A DNA stretch of 64,000 nucleotides from Porphyrobacter sp. AAP60 (GCF_001296025.1 NZ_LJHV01000002.1:310001-374000), one strand, 5' to 3'. Positions 8,924 through 17,507 are shown, counted from the stretch's first letter. The notes: generated by a model from the letters alone, not told the origin. Program-made: numbers and translations.

Positions 8924-9483
8924 TTATCAATCGCCTCGATTATGGCGCGGGCGGTATCGGCATGGGGGCCGTTTTCGCTCACCACGCGAATATGCGCCTG
9001 CCCATAGAAGGGCGCACGTTCTTGCGCCAGCCGGGTGAGGATCTCGCGCGGGTCGCCGGCGTTCAGCAGCGGACGATTGCCTCTCCGCGCGGTGCGTTCC
9101 ACCAGGGTATCGACATCGCAATCGATCCACACCGCAATCCCGCGATCCAGCACTGCTGCGCGGGTGACGGGGTCCATCAAAGCGCCCCCGCCAGTCGCAA
9201 TCACGCCGTGCCCTTCCTCGATCAGCCGCAAGATCACCCGCCGCTCGCCATCGCGGAAATAGGCCTCGCCAAAGGTCTCGAAAATTTCAGGAATGGAACG
9301 CTGGGCGGCTTCGACAATGGCATCGTCCGCATCGACGAAATCGCGCGAGAGCATCGCGGCCAGTTTGCGCCCCACGGTGGATTTGCCAACACCCATCAGG
9401 CCCACCAGCACCACCGGGAGGGTGATCCGGGCAGCGATCTGCACAAGATCGCGTTCGTAGTGGGGAGGCGGCGTTCCGGTCAT
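8914..9483 (-). CDS. aroK: shikimate kinase
   Basis: Phosphorylates shikimate at the 3-hydroxyl. The Walker A motif is GLMGVGKSTVG, the DxD-type motif is DADD, the shikimate-binding GGGALMD is present, and the lid region RTARRGNRPLL follows. The frame is open to 9594. The ATG at 9483 gives a 189-residue protein of normal length (MTGTPPPHYERDLVQIAARI) and leaves room for the divergent gene, so I chose it. The first 20 or so residues before the fold are an extension typical of this order. Confidence 0.95.
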   Translation of the reverse strand: MTGTPPPHYERDLVQIAARITLPVVLVGLMGVGKSTVGRKLAAMLSRDFVDADDAIVEAAQRSIPEIFETFGEAYFRDGERRVILRLIEEGHGVIATGGGALMDPVTRAAVLDRGIAVWIDCDVDTLVERTARRGNRPLLNAGDPREILTRLAQERAPFYGQAHIRVVSENGPHADTARAIIEAIDKWL

Positions 9484-9521
9484 TGCGGCAAGGCCTATAG
9501 ATGGGCTAGGGCACGCGCAAT

Positions 9522-9722
9522 ATGGCAAACCTGCGCTCTCCGCATTCGTCGCTGCAAGGCATGTCCCGGGAAAGCTCGCCAAAACGGCAGGCATTTCCGC
9601 GCTGGCCGCTGATTGCCGGAGCAGCAGTGCTGGCTTTGCTTGTGCTGGCGTGGATAGAAGGCGGGGAAGAACCGGTGCATCCGATTGCCGAACCCGTTAT
9701 CCTGCCGGAGCCACAATCATGA
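9522..9722 (+). CDS. small single-pass membrane protein, unknown
   Basis: A 66-residue protein with a polar, basic N-terminus (SPKRQAFPRWP), one membrane segment (about residues 30-45, LIAGAAVLALLVLAWI) and a short proline-rich tail outside. A second ATG at 9561 would give 53 residues; neither start has a good ribosome-binding site. It overlaps the next gene as ATGA, so the two are translated together. The next product is a large exported protein, and the pair may act together in the envelope. I recognise no family. Confidence 0.6.
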   Translation: MANLRSPHSSLQGMSRESSPKRQAFPRWPLIAGAAVLALLVLAWIEGGEEPVHPIAEPVILPEPQS

Positions 9723-11644
9723 CCGGCGGGCGGAGCGCCATGAAGCTGGCGGCCAGTGTTCTGGCGCTGGGTGTTGTCGGGGCGGCAGGCGGCGCTGGCC
9801 TGGCGGGATTTGCTTCGGCGCAGCAGAAGCCGGAATCGATTCTGCCTCCGGGCTTTGACGATCCATCGCCCGCGCCGGCTCCGGCACCTTCTCCTACGCA
9901 GGGCACCTCGCCTCAGCCGCCGCGCCCTGCGCCGGGCGGCACAGTGTTCGTTCCCGGCGTTCCGGCGCCTCCCGCAAGCCCTGCCGACACTGCAAGCGCC
10001 GCGCCATTGCCATCGATCACCCGAGATCAGCTGGCTCGGCTGCCCAGCCTCGAAGAGCTGGAGAGCATGTCGACCGAAGAGCTTGACCAGCTGCTTGGCC
10101 TCAAGGCGAAATCCGATATTCCCAATGGTGCCCGCCGCGCCCTGACTCGAGTCGGGGTGCTGGCTGGCGATGAAGGCGGACTGCCGCCTGCCGCATTGCT
10201 CAACCAGCCCGAAGCATTGGTCCGCGCCAGCCTTTCCGGCACCAAGGGGCCGGTTGTCTCGCGCTGGGGCCACATTCTGTTGCGCCGCGTTTTGGCGAGC
10301 CGCTTAGCTGCGCCACTGGGCATGGACCCGATCGAATTTGCCGCGCTGCGAGTAAAGGCGCTTAACGGCATGGGCGAATACGCACTCGCCCGCGCAGTGG
10401 TGCAGGACATCGATACCGCCAACTGGTCTCCCGAACTCACTGCCGAGGGGCTGACCGCCTATCTCGCCAGCGGAGACATCACCGGGTCGTGCCCGGCAGT
10501 GCGGTTGCAGGGCTCGGCGCGCCAGGATGGCGACTGGCAGATGTTGCAGGCGGTCTGCAATGCCTATGCCGGGGAAACCGCTCTCGCCGCATCGCAGCTT
10601 GATCGGGCGCTGGGCCGCGGGGTTGCTCCGCGGATCGATGTGCTGTTGGCGCGGCGCTTTGCCGGGGCGGCAGGGCGCGGCCAACGCGCTGTCGAGATCG
10701 AATGGAGCGGGGTCGAGGAACTCAATCCCTGGCGTTTTGCATTCGCCACTGCGCTTGGTGAACCCTTGCCCGAAACGTTGTTGGACAGAGCGCTGACGAC
10801 GCAAGGCGGTGCTCATTACGAAAGGTCGGGCGCTCTGCTGCCTATGTTGCCGGCCGTCCAGCGTGCCCGCTTTGCCGGACGCGCCGGGCGAGAGGGCATT
10901 CTTTCGTCCGATGCGATGGTAGATCTTTATAGCGAGGTCTATGCCGATCCTGCGGCCACGGGCGAGCCCGCCGATCACGCCCGCGCTTTGCGTGACGCCT
11001 ATATTGCAGCTGATCCGGCGGCGCGGATTGCGGCAATGCAACGATTGTGGGCCGCAGGCACCGCCCTGGGCGGAGGCGATGGTTACGGTGCGCGGGTGCT
11101 GACCGCCTATGCTGCCGCGCGTATTCCGGCCAATGCCGCCAACGCTGGTGCGGCGGGCGATCTGATCGCCGCGATGCTCGCCGCTGGTCTGGATCGCGAT
11201 GCTTTGGCGTGGCGCAATGTGGTGGACCAAGGCTCGCTTGGCTGGGCACTGATCGTGCTCAGTGCACCGCGCAGCAATGGCGTGGGCCAGGGCGCGGTTG
11301 AAGACTTCATCAGCGACGACGAAAGCAACGGGGCGCGCAAATCGGCGTTTCTGGTGGCAGGCCTTGCCGGGATCGGACGCCTGACCGAAGCTGATGCCAA
11401 TGCGCTGGCTAACAATCTTGGCATCGACATCGGCCGCCAGACCCGCTGGAGCCGCACGATTGATCGTGCGGCTGAGGTGAACAATCCGGTGCTGGTCAGC
11501 CTGCTCGCAGGTTTGGGGATGCAAGGAACAAGTTGGGACCAGATGACCCCGCTGCATCTCTATCACATCACGCGCGCGCTCACCCGCGTGGGTCTTGAGG
11601 CCGAGGCCCGCATGATCGCCGCCGAGGCGGTCGCGCGCGGCTGA
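9719..11644 (+). CDS. large exported protein, unknown
   Basis: A 641-residue protein with an N-terminal signal peptide (MKLAASVLALGVVG, then a small-residue region to FASAQQ). Next come a proline-rich linker (about residues 45-90, with PSPAPAPAPSPTQGTS) and a long Ala/Leu-rich helical body whose repeated helix pairs suggest a TPR-like or alpha-solenoid fold. No catalytic motif is visible. The start at 9719 overlaps the upstream stop (ATGA). It ends 10 bases before xerD. I recognise no family; from its layout it is an envelope protein, perhaps a scaffold. An uncleaved anchor instead of a signal peptide is possible. Confidence 0.72.
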   Translation: MTGGRSAMKLAASVLALGVVGAAGGAGLAGFASAQQKPESILPPGFDDPSPAPAPAPSPTQGTSPQPPRPAPGGTVFVPGVPAPPASPADTASAAPLPSITRDQLARLPSLEELESMSTEELDQLLGLKAKSDIPNGARRALTRVGVLAGDEGGLPPAALLNQPEALVRASLSGTKGPVVSRWGHILLRRVLASRLAAPLGMDPIEFAALRVKALNGMGEYALARAVVQDIDTANWSPELTAEGLTAYLASGDITGSCPAVRLQGSARQDGDWQMLQAVCNAYAGETALAASQLDRALGRGVAPRIDVLLARRFAGAAGRGQRAVEIEWSGVEELNPWRFAFATALGEPLPETLLDRALTTQGGAHYERSGALLPMLPAVQRARFAGRAGREGILSSDAMVDLYSEVYADPAATGEPADHARALRDAYIAADPAARIAAMQRLWAAGTALGGGDGYGARVLTAYAAARIPANAANAGAAGDLIAAMLAAGLDRDALAWRNVVDQGSLGWALIVLSAPRSNGVGQGAVEDFISDDESNGARKSAFLVAGLAGIGRLTEADANALANNLGIDIGRQTRWSRTIDRAAEVNNPVLVSLLAGLGMQGTSWDQMTPLHLYHITRALTRVGLEAEARMIAAEAVARG

Positions 11645-11654
11645 GGCGCCGCCG

Positions 11655-12542
11655 GTGTCCGCCGCTACCGAGGCGTTTCTCGCCATGCTGGCAGCAGAAC
11701 GCGGGGCGGCACTCAACACGCTCGCCGCTTATCGCCGCGATCTCGGTGGGGCAGAGGAGGCGATTGGCGATCTCGCCGCGGTAGAGCGTGATGCGGTGGC
11801 AGGTCTGGCGCAGGAATGGGCAAGCCTTGCCCCGGCCAGCGTTGCGCGCAAGGCATCGGCGCTACGCCAGTTTTTCGGTTTTGCGATGGATGAAGGCTGG
11901 CGGGGCGATGATCCCTCGGGCGCTCTGCCTGCTCCGCGCAGTCGCCGGCCGCTGCCCAAGCTACTGGGGCATGACCAGATCGCTGCGCTGTTCGCCCGCG
12001 CCGAGGATGACGCCATGGGGAATGAACCCAGGGCCGTGCGCCAGTTGGCCTTGATCGAACTGCTCTACGGATCGGGCCTGCGCGCCACCGAATTGGTCGC
12101 ATTGCCATTAAGCGCCGTACCGCGCGATGCGCCGTTCCTGACAATCACGGGCAAGGGCGGGGCGACCCGGCTGGTGCCGGTTGGCGCACGCGCGCTGGAG
12201 GCGGTGGGCCGCTGGATGGCGGTTCGCCCGGCGCTGCCGGCCTCTCGCTTCCTGTTCCCTTCGAAAGGCGGTGCGCATCTCAGCCGGATTCGGTTGTACC
12301 AGTTGATCAAGGCGCTGGCTGCCCGCGCCGGGCTTGATCCTGCGCAGGTCAGCCCGCATGTGCTGCGCCATGCCTTTGCGACCCATCTGCTCGAAGGCGG
12401 GGCAGACCTGCGGGTGCTGCAAACCCTGCTCGGCCATGCCGACATTTCCACCACCCAAATCTACACCCATGTGGACGCTGCGCGGCTGGTTGCGCTCGTC
12501 AATTCCCGTCACCCGCTTGCAACAAGGGCAACATCGGACTAG
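11655..12542 (+). CDS. xerD: XerD-type tyrosine site-specific recombinase
   Basis: Resolves chromosome dimers at dif with XerC during division. All catalytic residues are visible in the 295-residue protein: Arg in GSGLRATE, Lys in GKGGATR, HVLRHAF (His-x-x-Arg), the second His in LLGHADIST, and the nucleophile Tyr in TQIYTHV. An N-terminal SAM-like core-binding domain (residues 1-90) precedes the catalytic domain. The start is GTG. It sits between a core-type envelope gene and accA and has no phage neighbours, so it is the housekeeping recombinase and not an integrase. Confidence 0.93.
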   Translation: MSAATEAFLAMLAAERGAALNTLAAYRRDLGGAEEAIGDLAAVERDAVAGLAQEWASLAPASVARKASALRQFFGFAMDEGWRGDDPSGALPAPRSRRPLPKLLGHDQIAALFARAEDDAMGNEPRAVRQLALIELLYGSGLRATELVALPLSAVPRDAPFLTITGKGGATRLVPVGARALEAVGRWMAVRPALPASRFLFPSKGGAHLSRIRLYQLIKALAARAGLDPAQVSPHVLRHAFATHLLEGGADLRVLQTLLGHADISTTQIYTHVDAARLVALVNSRHPLATRATSD

Positions 12543-12551
12543 CGCCGCGCA

Positions 12552-13496
12552 ATGATTTCCTATCTCGATTTCGAGAAGCCGGTAGCAGTGCTTGAAGAGC
12601 GCATCACGCAGCTCCGCAGCGTCAACGCGTTGCATGATGTCGATGTGGCCAGCGAGATTGGCCGTCTTGAGGCCAAAAGCACCGAACTTCTCGCCAGCAC
12701 CTATGCCTCGCTCACGCCGTGGCAGAAGACTCAGGTCGCGCGCCACCCCCAGCGCCCGCATTTCCGCGACTATGTCGCCCATGCGTTCAGTGATTTCATG
12801 CCCTTGGGCGGTGACCGGCTCTATGCCGACGACCTCGCCATCATGGGCGGTTTTGCGACGCTCAACGGGCGGCGGGTGATGCTGATAGGCCACGAGAAGG
12901 GCAACGACACGAAAAGCCGGATCAAACACAATTTCGGCATGGGCAAACCCGAAGGCTACCGCAAGGCGATCCGCCTGATGGAATTGGCTGCCCGATTCGG
13001 GCTGCCGGTGGTGACGCTGGTGGATACCTCGGGCGCATTTCCGGGGATCGAGGCTGAAGAACGTGGTCAGGCAGAAGCTATCGCCCGCTCGACCGAAGCT
13101 TGTCTCGCCTTGGCTGTGCCGATGGTGGCGGTGATTGTTGGCGAAGGCGGATCGGGCGGCGCGGTGGCGCTGGCTGCTGCAAACCGTGTGCTGATGATGG
13201 AGCACGCGGTTTATTCGGTGATCTCGCCTGAAGGTTGCGCATCGATCCTGTGGCGCACCAGCGAAAAGGCAGCCGATGCTGCGCAGGCGATGAAAGTCAC
13301 CGCGCAGCATCTCAAGCGTGACAACGTGATCGACCGTATCGTGAAAGAGCCGGTCGGCGGCGCACATCGCGATCCGGTGGCAGCCTCAAGGCTTCTCGGC
13401 GCGGCACTGACCGAAGAGCTGGACCTGTTGGCCACAAAAAGCGGTGACCAACTTATTACCGCGCGCGAGGAACGTTTTCTCGCAATCGGTGGTTAG
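12552..13496 (+). CDS. accA: acetyl-CoA carboxylase carboxyltransferase, alpha chain
   Basis: Transfers CO2 from carboxybiotin to acetyl-CoA as the alpha half of the A2D2 carboxyltransferase, giving malonyl-CoA for fatty acid synthesis. The 314-residue length and segments such as [51 protein letters not shown] (20 residues) and [11 protein letters not shown] are diagnostic. The gene starts 9 bases after xerD and is likely co-transcribed with it. No frame problems. Confidence 0.97.
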   Translation: MISYLDFEKPVAVLEERITQLRSVNALHDVDVASEIGRLEAKSTELLASTYASLTPWQKTQVARHPQRPHFRDYVAHAFSDFMPLGGDRLYADDLAIMGGFATLNGRRVMLIGHEKGNDTKSRIKHNFGMGKPEGYRKAIRLMELAARFGLPVVTLVDTSGAFPGIEAEERGQAEAIARSTEACLALAVPMVAVIVGEGGSGGAVALAAANRVLMMEHAVYSVISPEGCASILWRTSEKAADAAQAMKVTAQHLKRDNVIDRIVKEPVGGAHRDPVAASRLLGAALTEELDLLATKSGDQLITAREERFLAIGG

Positions 13497-13574
13497 GCCC
13501 GACGCTCCCGGGGTTTGCGTGTCGTGACCAGGCCGATATTCTGGGGGTAGATTTTGTCTCCGGGAGAATGCGCC

Positions 13575-15047
13575 ATGCCACGTTTCAATCGCAAGTTTCT
13601 GATGATCGGCGCAGCGCCCTTTGCGCTGGCTGGATGCATGGGCGCCGGCGGCTCGGTGCCTTCCGCATCCACCCCGATCACGCAGTCCGAGGCGCAGCAA
13701 GGCGCGCAGTATCACCCGCAATTGCTGAACGAATTCGGCGGTGCGATGAGCGGCACTCACGCCCAATACGTCGAACAGGTGGGCAAGAACATTGCGGTGC
13801 AATCGGGCCTGGGTAACGCCCGCGAGAGCTTCACAGTCAGCCTGCTTAACTCGCCTGTTCACAACGCCTTTGCGGTGCCGGGTGGCTACATTTACACGAC
13901 CCGCCAGTTGGTAACTTTGATGAACAACGAGGCGGAGCTGGCCGCCGTTCTTGGGCATGAAGTCGGCCATGTTGCCGCGCGCCATTCGCAACGCCGCCAG
14001 CAGACAGCGCAGCGCAATTCCATTCTCGGTGTGCTGGGTGCGATCGGTTCTTCGATCCTTCTGGGCGATTCGGGTCTCGGTAACACCTTGTCGCGCACCT
14101 TCATGGAAGGCTCGCAGCTGCTGACATTGCGATTCTCGCGCACGCAGGAGCTGCAGGCAGACGACCTTGGCATCGAGTACCTGACCAAGGCCGGATATGA
14201 TCGGCGCGCAATGGGCACTGTGTTGGCGAGCCTTGCAGCACAAAACGCGCTTGATGCGCGGCTTCAGGGTCGAAATGCTAGCGTTCCGGAATGGGCTTCG
14301 ACCCACCCTGATCCTGCAAGCCGTGTGCAAAGCGCGCTGTCCAAGGCAGGCCCGGCGACGGGAGGCGTGACGAATCGCGACACCTTCCTGAACCGGATTG
14401 ACGGGCTGCTTTATGGCGATGATCCCGCACAAGGATTTATCGAAGGCAGTCGCTTTATCCACCCGGAACTGCGACTTGCCTTTACCGCCCCGCAGGGCTT
14501 CTACATGGTCAATGGCACCCGTGCGGTGAGCATTCAGGGACAAGGCGGGCAAGCGCAGATGACGCTTGCGCCCTATAACGGCAATCTTGAAACCTACGTC
14601 CGCTCGGCTTTCACAGCTCTGGGCGGGCAGAACAGCACGCTTGCGCCCGCAGCGCTCGAACGTACGACGGTGAATGGCCTTCCGGCTGTCTATGGCACGG
14701 CCCGTGTTGCCAATGGCAACAGCCAGGTGGATGTAGTGGTGTTCGCGTATGAATTCGCCCGCGACCGGGCCTATCATTTCACTACGATTACCCCTGCAGG
14801 ACAGGCTGGCACTTTTAACGCGATGTTCCAGTCAATGCGGCGGATTACCGACACCGAAGCATCATCGGTGGTGCCCAAGAAATTGCAGGTAGTGACCGTC
14901 GCTCGCGGCGATACCGTGGCGAGCCTTGCGCGCCGAATGGCCTATCCGGCAGCACAGGAAGAGCGCTTCCGGGTGCTGAATGCCTTGGCGAGCGGTGAAA
15001 GTCTGACGCCGGGCCAGAAGGTCAAAATCGTGGTGCGCGGGCGCTAA
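13575..15047 (+). CDS. M48-family metalloprotease lipoprotein with C-terminal LysM-like domain
   Basis: A 490-residue exported zinc protease of the BepA/YfgC-like M48 group. The signal peptide ends in a lipobox (LAGC, Cys21), which predicts a lipid-anchored envelope protein. The HExxH zinc motif is HEVGH, with the third ligand expected in the RTQELQADDLG region (the Glu of ELQAD). A LysM-like repeat (VTVARGDTVASLARRM to LTPGQKVKI) ends the protein and may bind peptidoglycan. GGGAGA lies 8 bases before the ATG at 13575. Members of this family quality-control outer-membrane proteins. Confidence 0.9.
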   Translation: MPRFNRKFLMIGAAPFALAGCMGAGGSVPSASTPITQSEAQQGAQYHPQLLNEFGGAMSGTHAQYVEQVGKNIAVQSGLGNARESFTVSLLNSPVHNAFAVPGGYIYTTRQLVTLMNNEAELAAVLGHEVGHVAARHSQRRQQTAQRNSILGVLGAIGSSILLGDSGLGNTLSRTFMEGSQLLTLRFSRTQELQADDLGIEYLTKAGYDRRAMGTVLASLAAQNALDARLQGRNASVPEWASTHPDPASRVQSALSKAGPATGGVTNRDTFLNRIDGLLYGDDPAQGFIEGSRFIHPELRLAFTAPQGFYMVNGTRAVSIQGQGGQAQMTLAPYNGNLETYVRSAFTALGGQNSTLAPAALERTTVNGLPAVYGTARVANGNSQVDVVVFAYEFARDRAYHFTTITPAGQAGTFNAMFQSMRRITDTEASSVVPKKLQVVTVARGDTVASLARRMAYPAAQEERFRVLNALASGESLTPGQKVKIVVRGR

Positions 15048-15076
15048 GTCGCAGGCCGCATCCTTATTGCCGACAC

Positions 15077-15122
15077 ACAAAAAAAGAGCGGCGGGGTTGT
15101 GCCCCGCCGCTCTTCTTTTTTT
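15077..15122. terminator. bidirectional Rho-independent terminator
   Basis: GAGCGGCGGGG (15086-15096) pairs perfectly with CCCCGCCGCTC (15102-15112) around a five-base loop. An A-run lies on the left and TTCTTTTTTT on the right. It can end both the M48 protease transcript on the plus strand and the Flp pilin transcript on the minus strand. Confidence 0.93.
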
Positions 15123-15137
15123 GCGATGTCGCCTGGC

Positions 15138-15308
15138 TTAGCCGGCGTTGTCCATCGCGGTACCAACATCGGTGAAGGTGCCGCTGATGCTGCCTTCGAG
15201 GGCGCCCAGCGACGCGATGAGAGCGACGGCGATCAGAGCAGCGATCAGGCCGTATTCGATAGCAGTGGCGCCCTGTTCGTCACGAGCGAGCTTCTTGAAA
15301 AAGGTCAT
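15138..15308 (-). CDS. flp: Flp/Fap-type pilin
   Basis: A 56-residue prepilin. A short basic leader (MTFFKKLARDEQG) is followed by ATAIEYGLIAALIAVAL, the class IVb pilin motif with the conserved Glu and Tyr at mature positions near the cleavage site, and a short variable tail. AGGAG sits 7-8 bases before the ATG. The terminator at 15077-15122 follows. It is processed by a TadV/CpaA-type peptidase and assembled by the tad/cpa machinery, none of which is in the window, so it is an orphan pilin gene next to a second copy. Confidence 0.92.
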   Translation of the reverse strand: MTFFKKLARDEQGATAIEYGLIAALIAVALIASLGALEGSISGTFTDVGTAMDNAG

Positions 15309-15409
15309 GTGTAGTCTCCTGGTTTGGTCTTCGGTACCCGCGTCCGATACTTGCCGTGCCGGACGAATTTTTGTCTAAGCGATAGTTCTTGCGAAATTAC
15401 TAACTCCGC

Positions 15410-15592
15410 TCAATTACCGCTCGCTTCCGCCACTTCGTCTGCAACGCGTTCCCACGTGCCGATGGCCGAACCTGCGAACAGGCCCAGCGCGCCCATCATC
15501 CCGATGACGATGAGGCTGGCGATCAGTCCGTATTCGATTGCGGTCGCCCCCGAGGTGTCGTCGCGCAACTTCTTCAGATTTGTCGACAACAT
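15410..15592 (-). CDS. flp: Flp/Fap-type pilin, second copy
   Basis: A 60-residue prepilin (MLSTNLKKLRDDTSGATAIE...), with the class IVb motif GATAIEYGLIASLIVIGMMG and a tail (GSAIGTWERVADEVAEASGN) that differs from that of the other copy. The frame is open to 15631, but the ATG at 15592 follows GGGGGG at a spacing of 7 and gives the proper leader length, so it is chosen. It lies 101 bases upstream of the first pilin and could be in the same transcript or have its own promoter. A CtrA-like box lies about 55 bases upstream. Confidence 0.92.
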   Translation of the reverse strand: MLSTNLKKLRDDTSGATAIEYGLIASLIVIGMMGALGLFAGSAIGTWERVADEVAEASGN

Positions 15593-15645
15593 TGAGGAAC
15601 CCCCCCTATCCAAGCTTTCTGACACCTTCAAAATCGCGCTTGCGA

Positions 15646-15661
15646 GTTAAGAAAAGGTTTA
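15646..15661 (-). promoter_or_regulatory. candidate CtrA-type box before the pilin gene
   Basis: On the minus strand the site reads TAAA-CCTTTTC-TTAAC, one base off the alphaproteobacterial CtrA consensus TTAA-N7-TTAAC. It lies about 55 bases upstream of the second pilin start. In Caulobacter the flp-type pilin gene pilA is activated by CtrA. The match is by eye only. Confidence 0.35.
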
Positions 15662-15692
15662 TGGAAGCCTCCATGATGGAAAAAAAACCGAC

Positions 15693-16133
15693 ATGACGAC
15701 CGGCTGGATCACTGTCGTTGCTGGCGCGCTATACCGTGCGGACGGCCGTTGGCTGATGCATCGTCGTCCGCCCGAAAAGCATCATGGCGGCCTATGGGAG
15801 TTTCCCGGGGGTAAGGTTGAACCCTTTGAAACTCCTATCCAATCCCTCAAGCGGGAACTCGCAGAAGAGATCGGGATCACGATAGATTTCTTCGACTGTC
15901 ATCCGGCCGGATTTGCCCAAAGCGCAGCGAATAACGACGAACGGGCGATTGTCCTTCTCCTTTACACAATCAGTCACTGGCAGGGCGTGCCGGAAGCGCT
16001 GGAGGGCGGAGAGGTCTGCTGGTTCACCCCCGAAGAGGTGTTGGCTCTGTCAAAACCCCCGCTTGACGTCGCCTTGGCACGGCAGTTGTTCCGAAATAAC
16101 GTTTCTGCAGCAAACGGGCCTTGCCAAGATTGA
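15693..16133 (+). CDS. mutT: MutT-type Nudix hydrolase (8-oxo-dGTP diphosphatase)
   Basis: Likely cleans the nucleotide pool of 8-oxo-dGTP. The 146-residue protein has a complete Nudix box (GGKVEPFETPIQSLKRELAE, then EIG), matching GX5EX7REUXEEXGU. The N-terminus (ITVVAGALYRADGRWLMHRRP) and WEFPGGK are typical of MutT itself. The gene lies alone between the divergent pilin gene and tRNA-Arg. Other Nudix substrates cannot be excluded from sequence. Confidence 0.88.
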   Translation: MTTGWITVVAGALYRADGRWLMHRRPPEKHHGGLWEFPGGKVEPFETPIQSLKRELAEEIGITIDFFDCHPAGFAQSAANNDERAIVLLLYTISHWQGVPEALEGGEVCWFTPEEVLALSKPPLDVALARQLFRNNVSAANGPCQD

Positions 16134-16163
16134 AAGACCCCCTTATTGGGCGCGCTCCAACAC

Positions 16164-16240
16164 GCACCCGTAGCTCAGCTGGATAGAGCACCAGACTACG
16201 AATCTGGGGGTCGGACGTTCGAATCGTTCCGGGTGCGCCA
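16164..16240 (+). tRNA. tRNA-Arg (ACG)
   Basis: A 77-nt cloverleaf. The acceptor GCACCCG pairs with CGGGTGC, the D-arm contains AGCTCAGCTGGATAGAGC, the anticodon loop is CTACGAA with anticodon ACG, and the T-arm contains GTTCGAATC. The discriminator is G and CCA is encoded. The ACG anticodon is normally edited to ICG by TadA. Confidence 0.96.
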
Positions 16241-16242
16241 AT

Positions 16243-16274
16243 AACGCCCGCTCCTTGAAAAAGGGGCGGGCGTT
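16243..16274 (+). terminator. hairpin after tRNA-Arg
   Basis: AACGCCCGCTCCTT pairs with AAGGGGCGGGCGTT (one mismatch) around a short loop directly after the tRNA. It probably ends the tRNA transcript. The following bases (GTCGGTTC) are not a good T-run. Confidence 0.6.
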
Positions 16275-16303
16275 GTCGGTTCATGGCCCGGCGCTATTTG
16301 TCA

Positions 16304-16693
16304 TCAATCTTCGACGCTATCTTCCAGTGAGTGCATGTCATCATCGGAAAAGCCGAAATGGTGGCCCGCTTCGTGGATCACGACGTGCCGCACCAGATCT
16401 TTGAAGCTGACCCCGGTTTCGCCCATCTCTTCCAGCAGCGGCTGACGGAACAGGCTGATCACCGGCGGAAGCGTTGCGAAATCCGATTGTGACTGATCGG
16501 GCAGGGCCACCCCTTCATACAGGCCGGTTAAATGCCAAGGGTCGGACAGTCCAACCGCAGCGAGCTGTTCGGGCGTGGCAAAATCCTCCACCTGGATTAC
16601 CACACCGGCTAACTGATCCCGAAACATTGCAGGCAGCTTCGCAAGCACTGCGCGCGCCGCATTCTCGAAGTCGGCAATCGTGAGATCGCGCAA
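16304..16693 (-). CDS. zincin-like metallopeptidase family protein (DUF1025 type)
   Basis: A 129-residue protein of the small cytosolic zincin family often called metallopeptidase family protein. The zinc motif HExxHxxG is present as HEAGHHFG near the C-terminus, preceded by the helix VSFKDLVRHVVI. The N-terminal part (LPAMFRDQLAGVVIQVEDFA) is typical. The start is TTG. It is supported by AAGGAG seven bases upstream and by the lack of any nearer ATG. Proteolytic activity of this family has not been broadly shown. Confidence 0.87.
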   Translation of the reverse strand: MRDLTIADFENAARAVLAKLPAMFRDQLAGVVIQVEDFATPEQLAAVGLSDPWHLTGLYEGVALPDQSQSDFATLPPVISLFRQPLLEEMGETGVSFKDLVRHVVIHEAGHHFGFSDDDMHSLEDSVED

Positions 16694-16846
16694 AAGCTTG
16701 CTCCTTTCGGGCGCCGGGGGATGAAATGGCGCGGATTCTTCCTACATCGCGAAATTGGGGACGCCATCATCCTTGCGCAATCGGTCATTTGGCCGGAACG
16801 CCTTGGGCAGCCGGGGGTTGTCGTCATTCTGGATCAACAGGTGAGG

Positions 16847-16861
16847 GGCTCTTTAAGAGCC
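16847..16861 (+). other. hairpin at the folE start
   Basis: GGCTCTTTAAGAGCC forms a 6-bp stem with a 3-base loop, ending one base before the upstream ATG of folE at 16863. It would cover the region of a ribosome-binding site for that ATG, which slightly favours initiation at 16887 or a structure that tunes folE translation. Confidence 0.4.
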
Positions 16862-16862
16862 G

Positions 16863-17507
16863 ATGACGGAAGAAAGACGACAACCCATGAACTATACGTC
16901 TGCCCACGATCACGATTTCGATCCCGAGAATCCGTTGGGCAAACCCGAAGTGCCCGATCACGTTCAGGATGCGATCCGTACACTGATCGCCTGGGCTGGC
17001 GATGATCCGGATCGCGAGGGACTGCGTGATACGCCCAAGCGGGTTGGGAGGGCCTGGCTGGAATATTGCGAGGGATACAAGGAGGATCCAGCGATCCACC
17101 TTTCGCGCATTTTCGAGGAAGTGGGCGGCTATGATGAAATCGTGCTGCTCAAAGACATTCCCTTCCAGTCGCACTGCGAACATCATATGGCACCGATCAT
17201 CGGCAAGGCGGCCATTGCCTATCTTCCCAATAAGAAGGTGGTTGGTATCTCGAAGCTTGCCCGCGTTCTGCATGGCTATGCCCAGCGGTTGCAGATCCAG
17301 GAACGGCTGACAGCAGAAGTCGCCAAGTGCATCTGGGACAATCTCGAACCGCACGGCGTGGCCGTGGTGATCGAAGCGCAGCACGGCTGCATGACCGGGC
17401 GTGGCGTGAAGACCCCCGGTGTTGGCATGATCACGAGCCGGGTGCTGGGCTGCTTTCTGGATGATGATCGCAGCCGCAAGGAAGTGATGAGCCTGATGGG
17501 CTATTGA
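16863..17507 (+). CDS. folE: GTP cyclohydrolase I
   Basis: First step of tetrahydrofolate (and queuosine precursor) synthesis: GTP to 7,8-dihydroneopterin triphosphate. The zinc site is made by Cys and His in SHCEHHMAPIIG and by Cys in EAQHGCMTGRGV; IPFQS and VVGISKLARVLHGYAQRLQ belong to the family core. The protein ends KEVMSLMGY. Two starts are possible: ATG 16863 (214 residues) or ATG 16887 (206 residues, MNYTSAHDHDFD). Neither has a clear ribosome-binding site and the first is abutted by a hairpin. Both give a normal enzyme. Confidence 0.96.
   Translation: MTEERRQPMNYTSAHDHDFDPENPLGKPEVPDHVQDAIRTLIAWAGDDPDREGLRDTPKRVGRAWLEYCEGYKEDPAIHLSRIFEEVGGYDEIVLLKDIPFQSHCEHHMAPIIGKAAIAYLPNKKVVGISKLARVLHGYAQRLQIQERLTAEVAKCIWDNLEPHGVAVVIEAQHGCMTGRGVKTPGVGMITSRVLGCFLDDDRSRKEVMSLMGY

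Noticed and set aside
11655..12542. XerD as a phage or island integrase
   Set aside because: The neighbours are core genes, the length and motifs are those of housekeeping XerD, and no attachment repeats are seen.
16164..16240. tRNA genes as integration sites
   Set aside because: No partial duplicate of any of the four tRNA 3' ends was seen by eye, and no integrase lies near.
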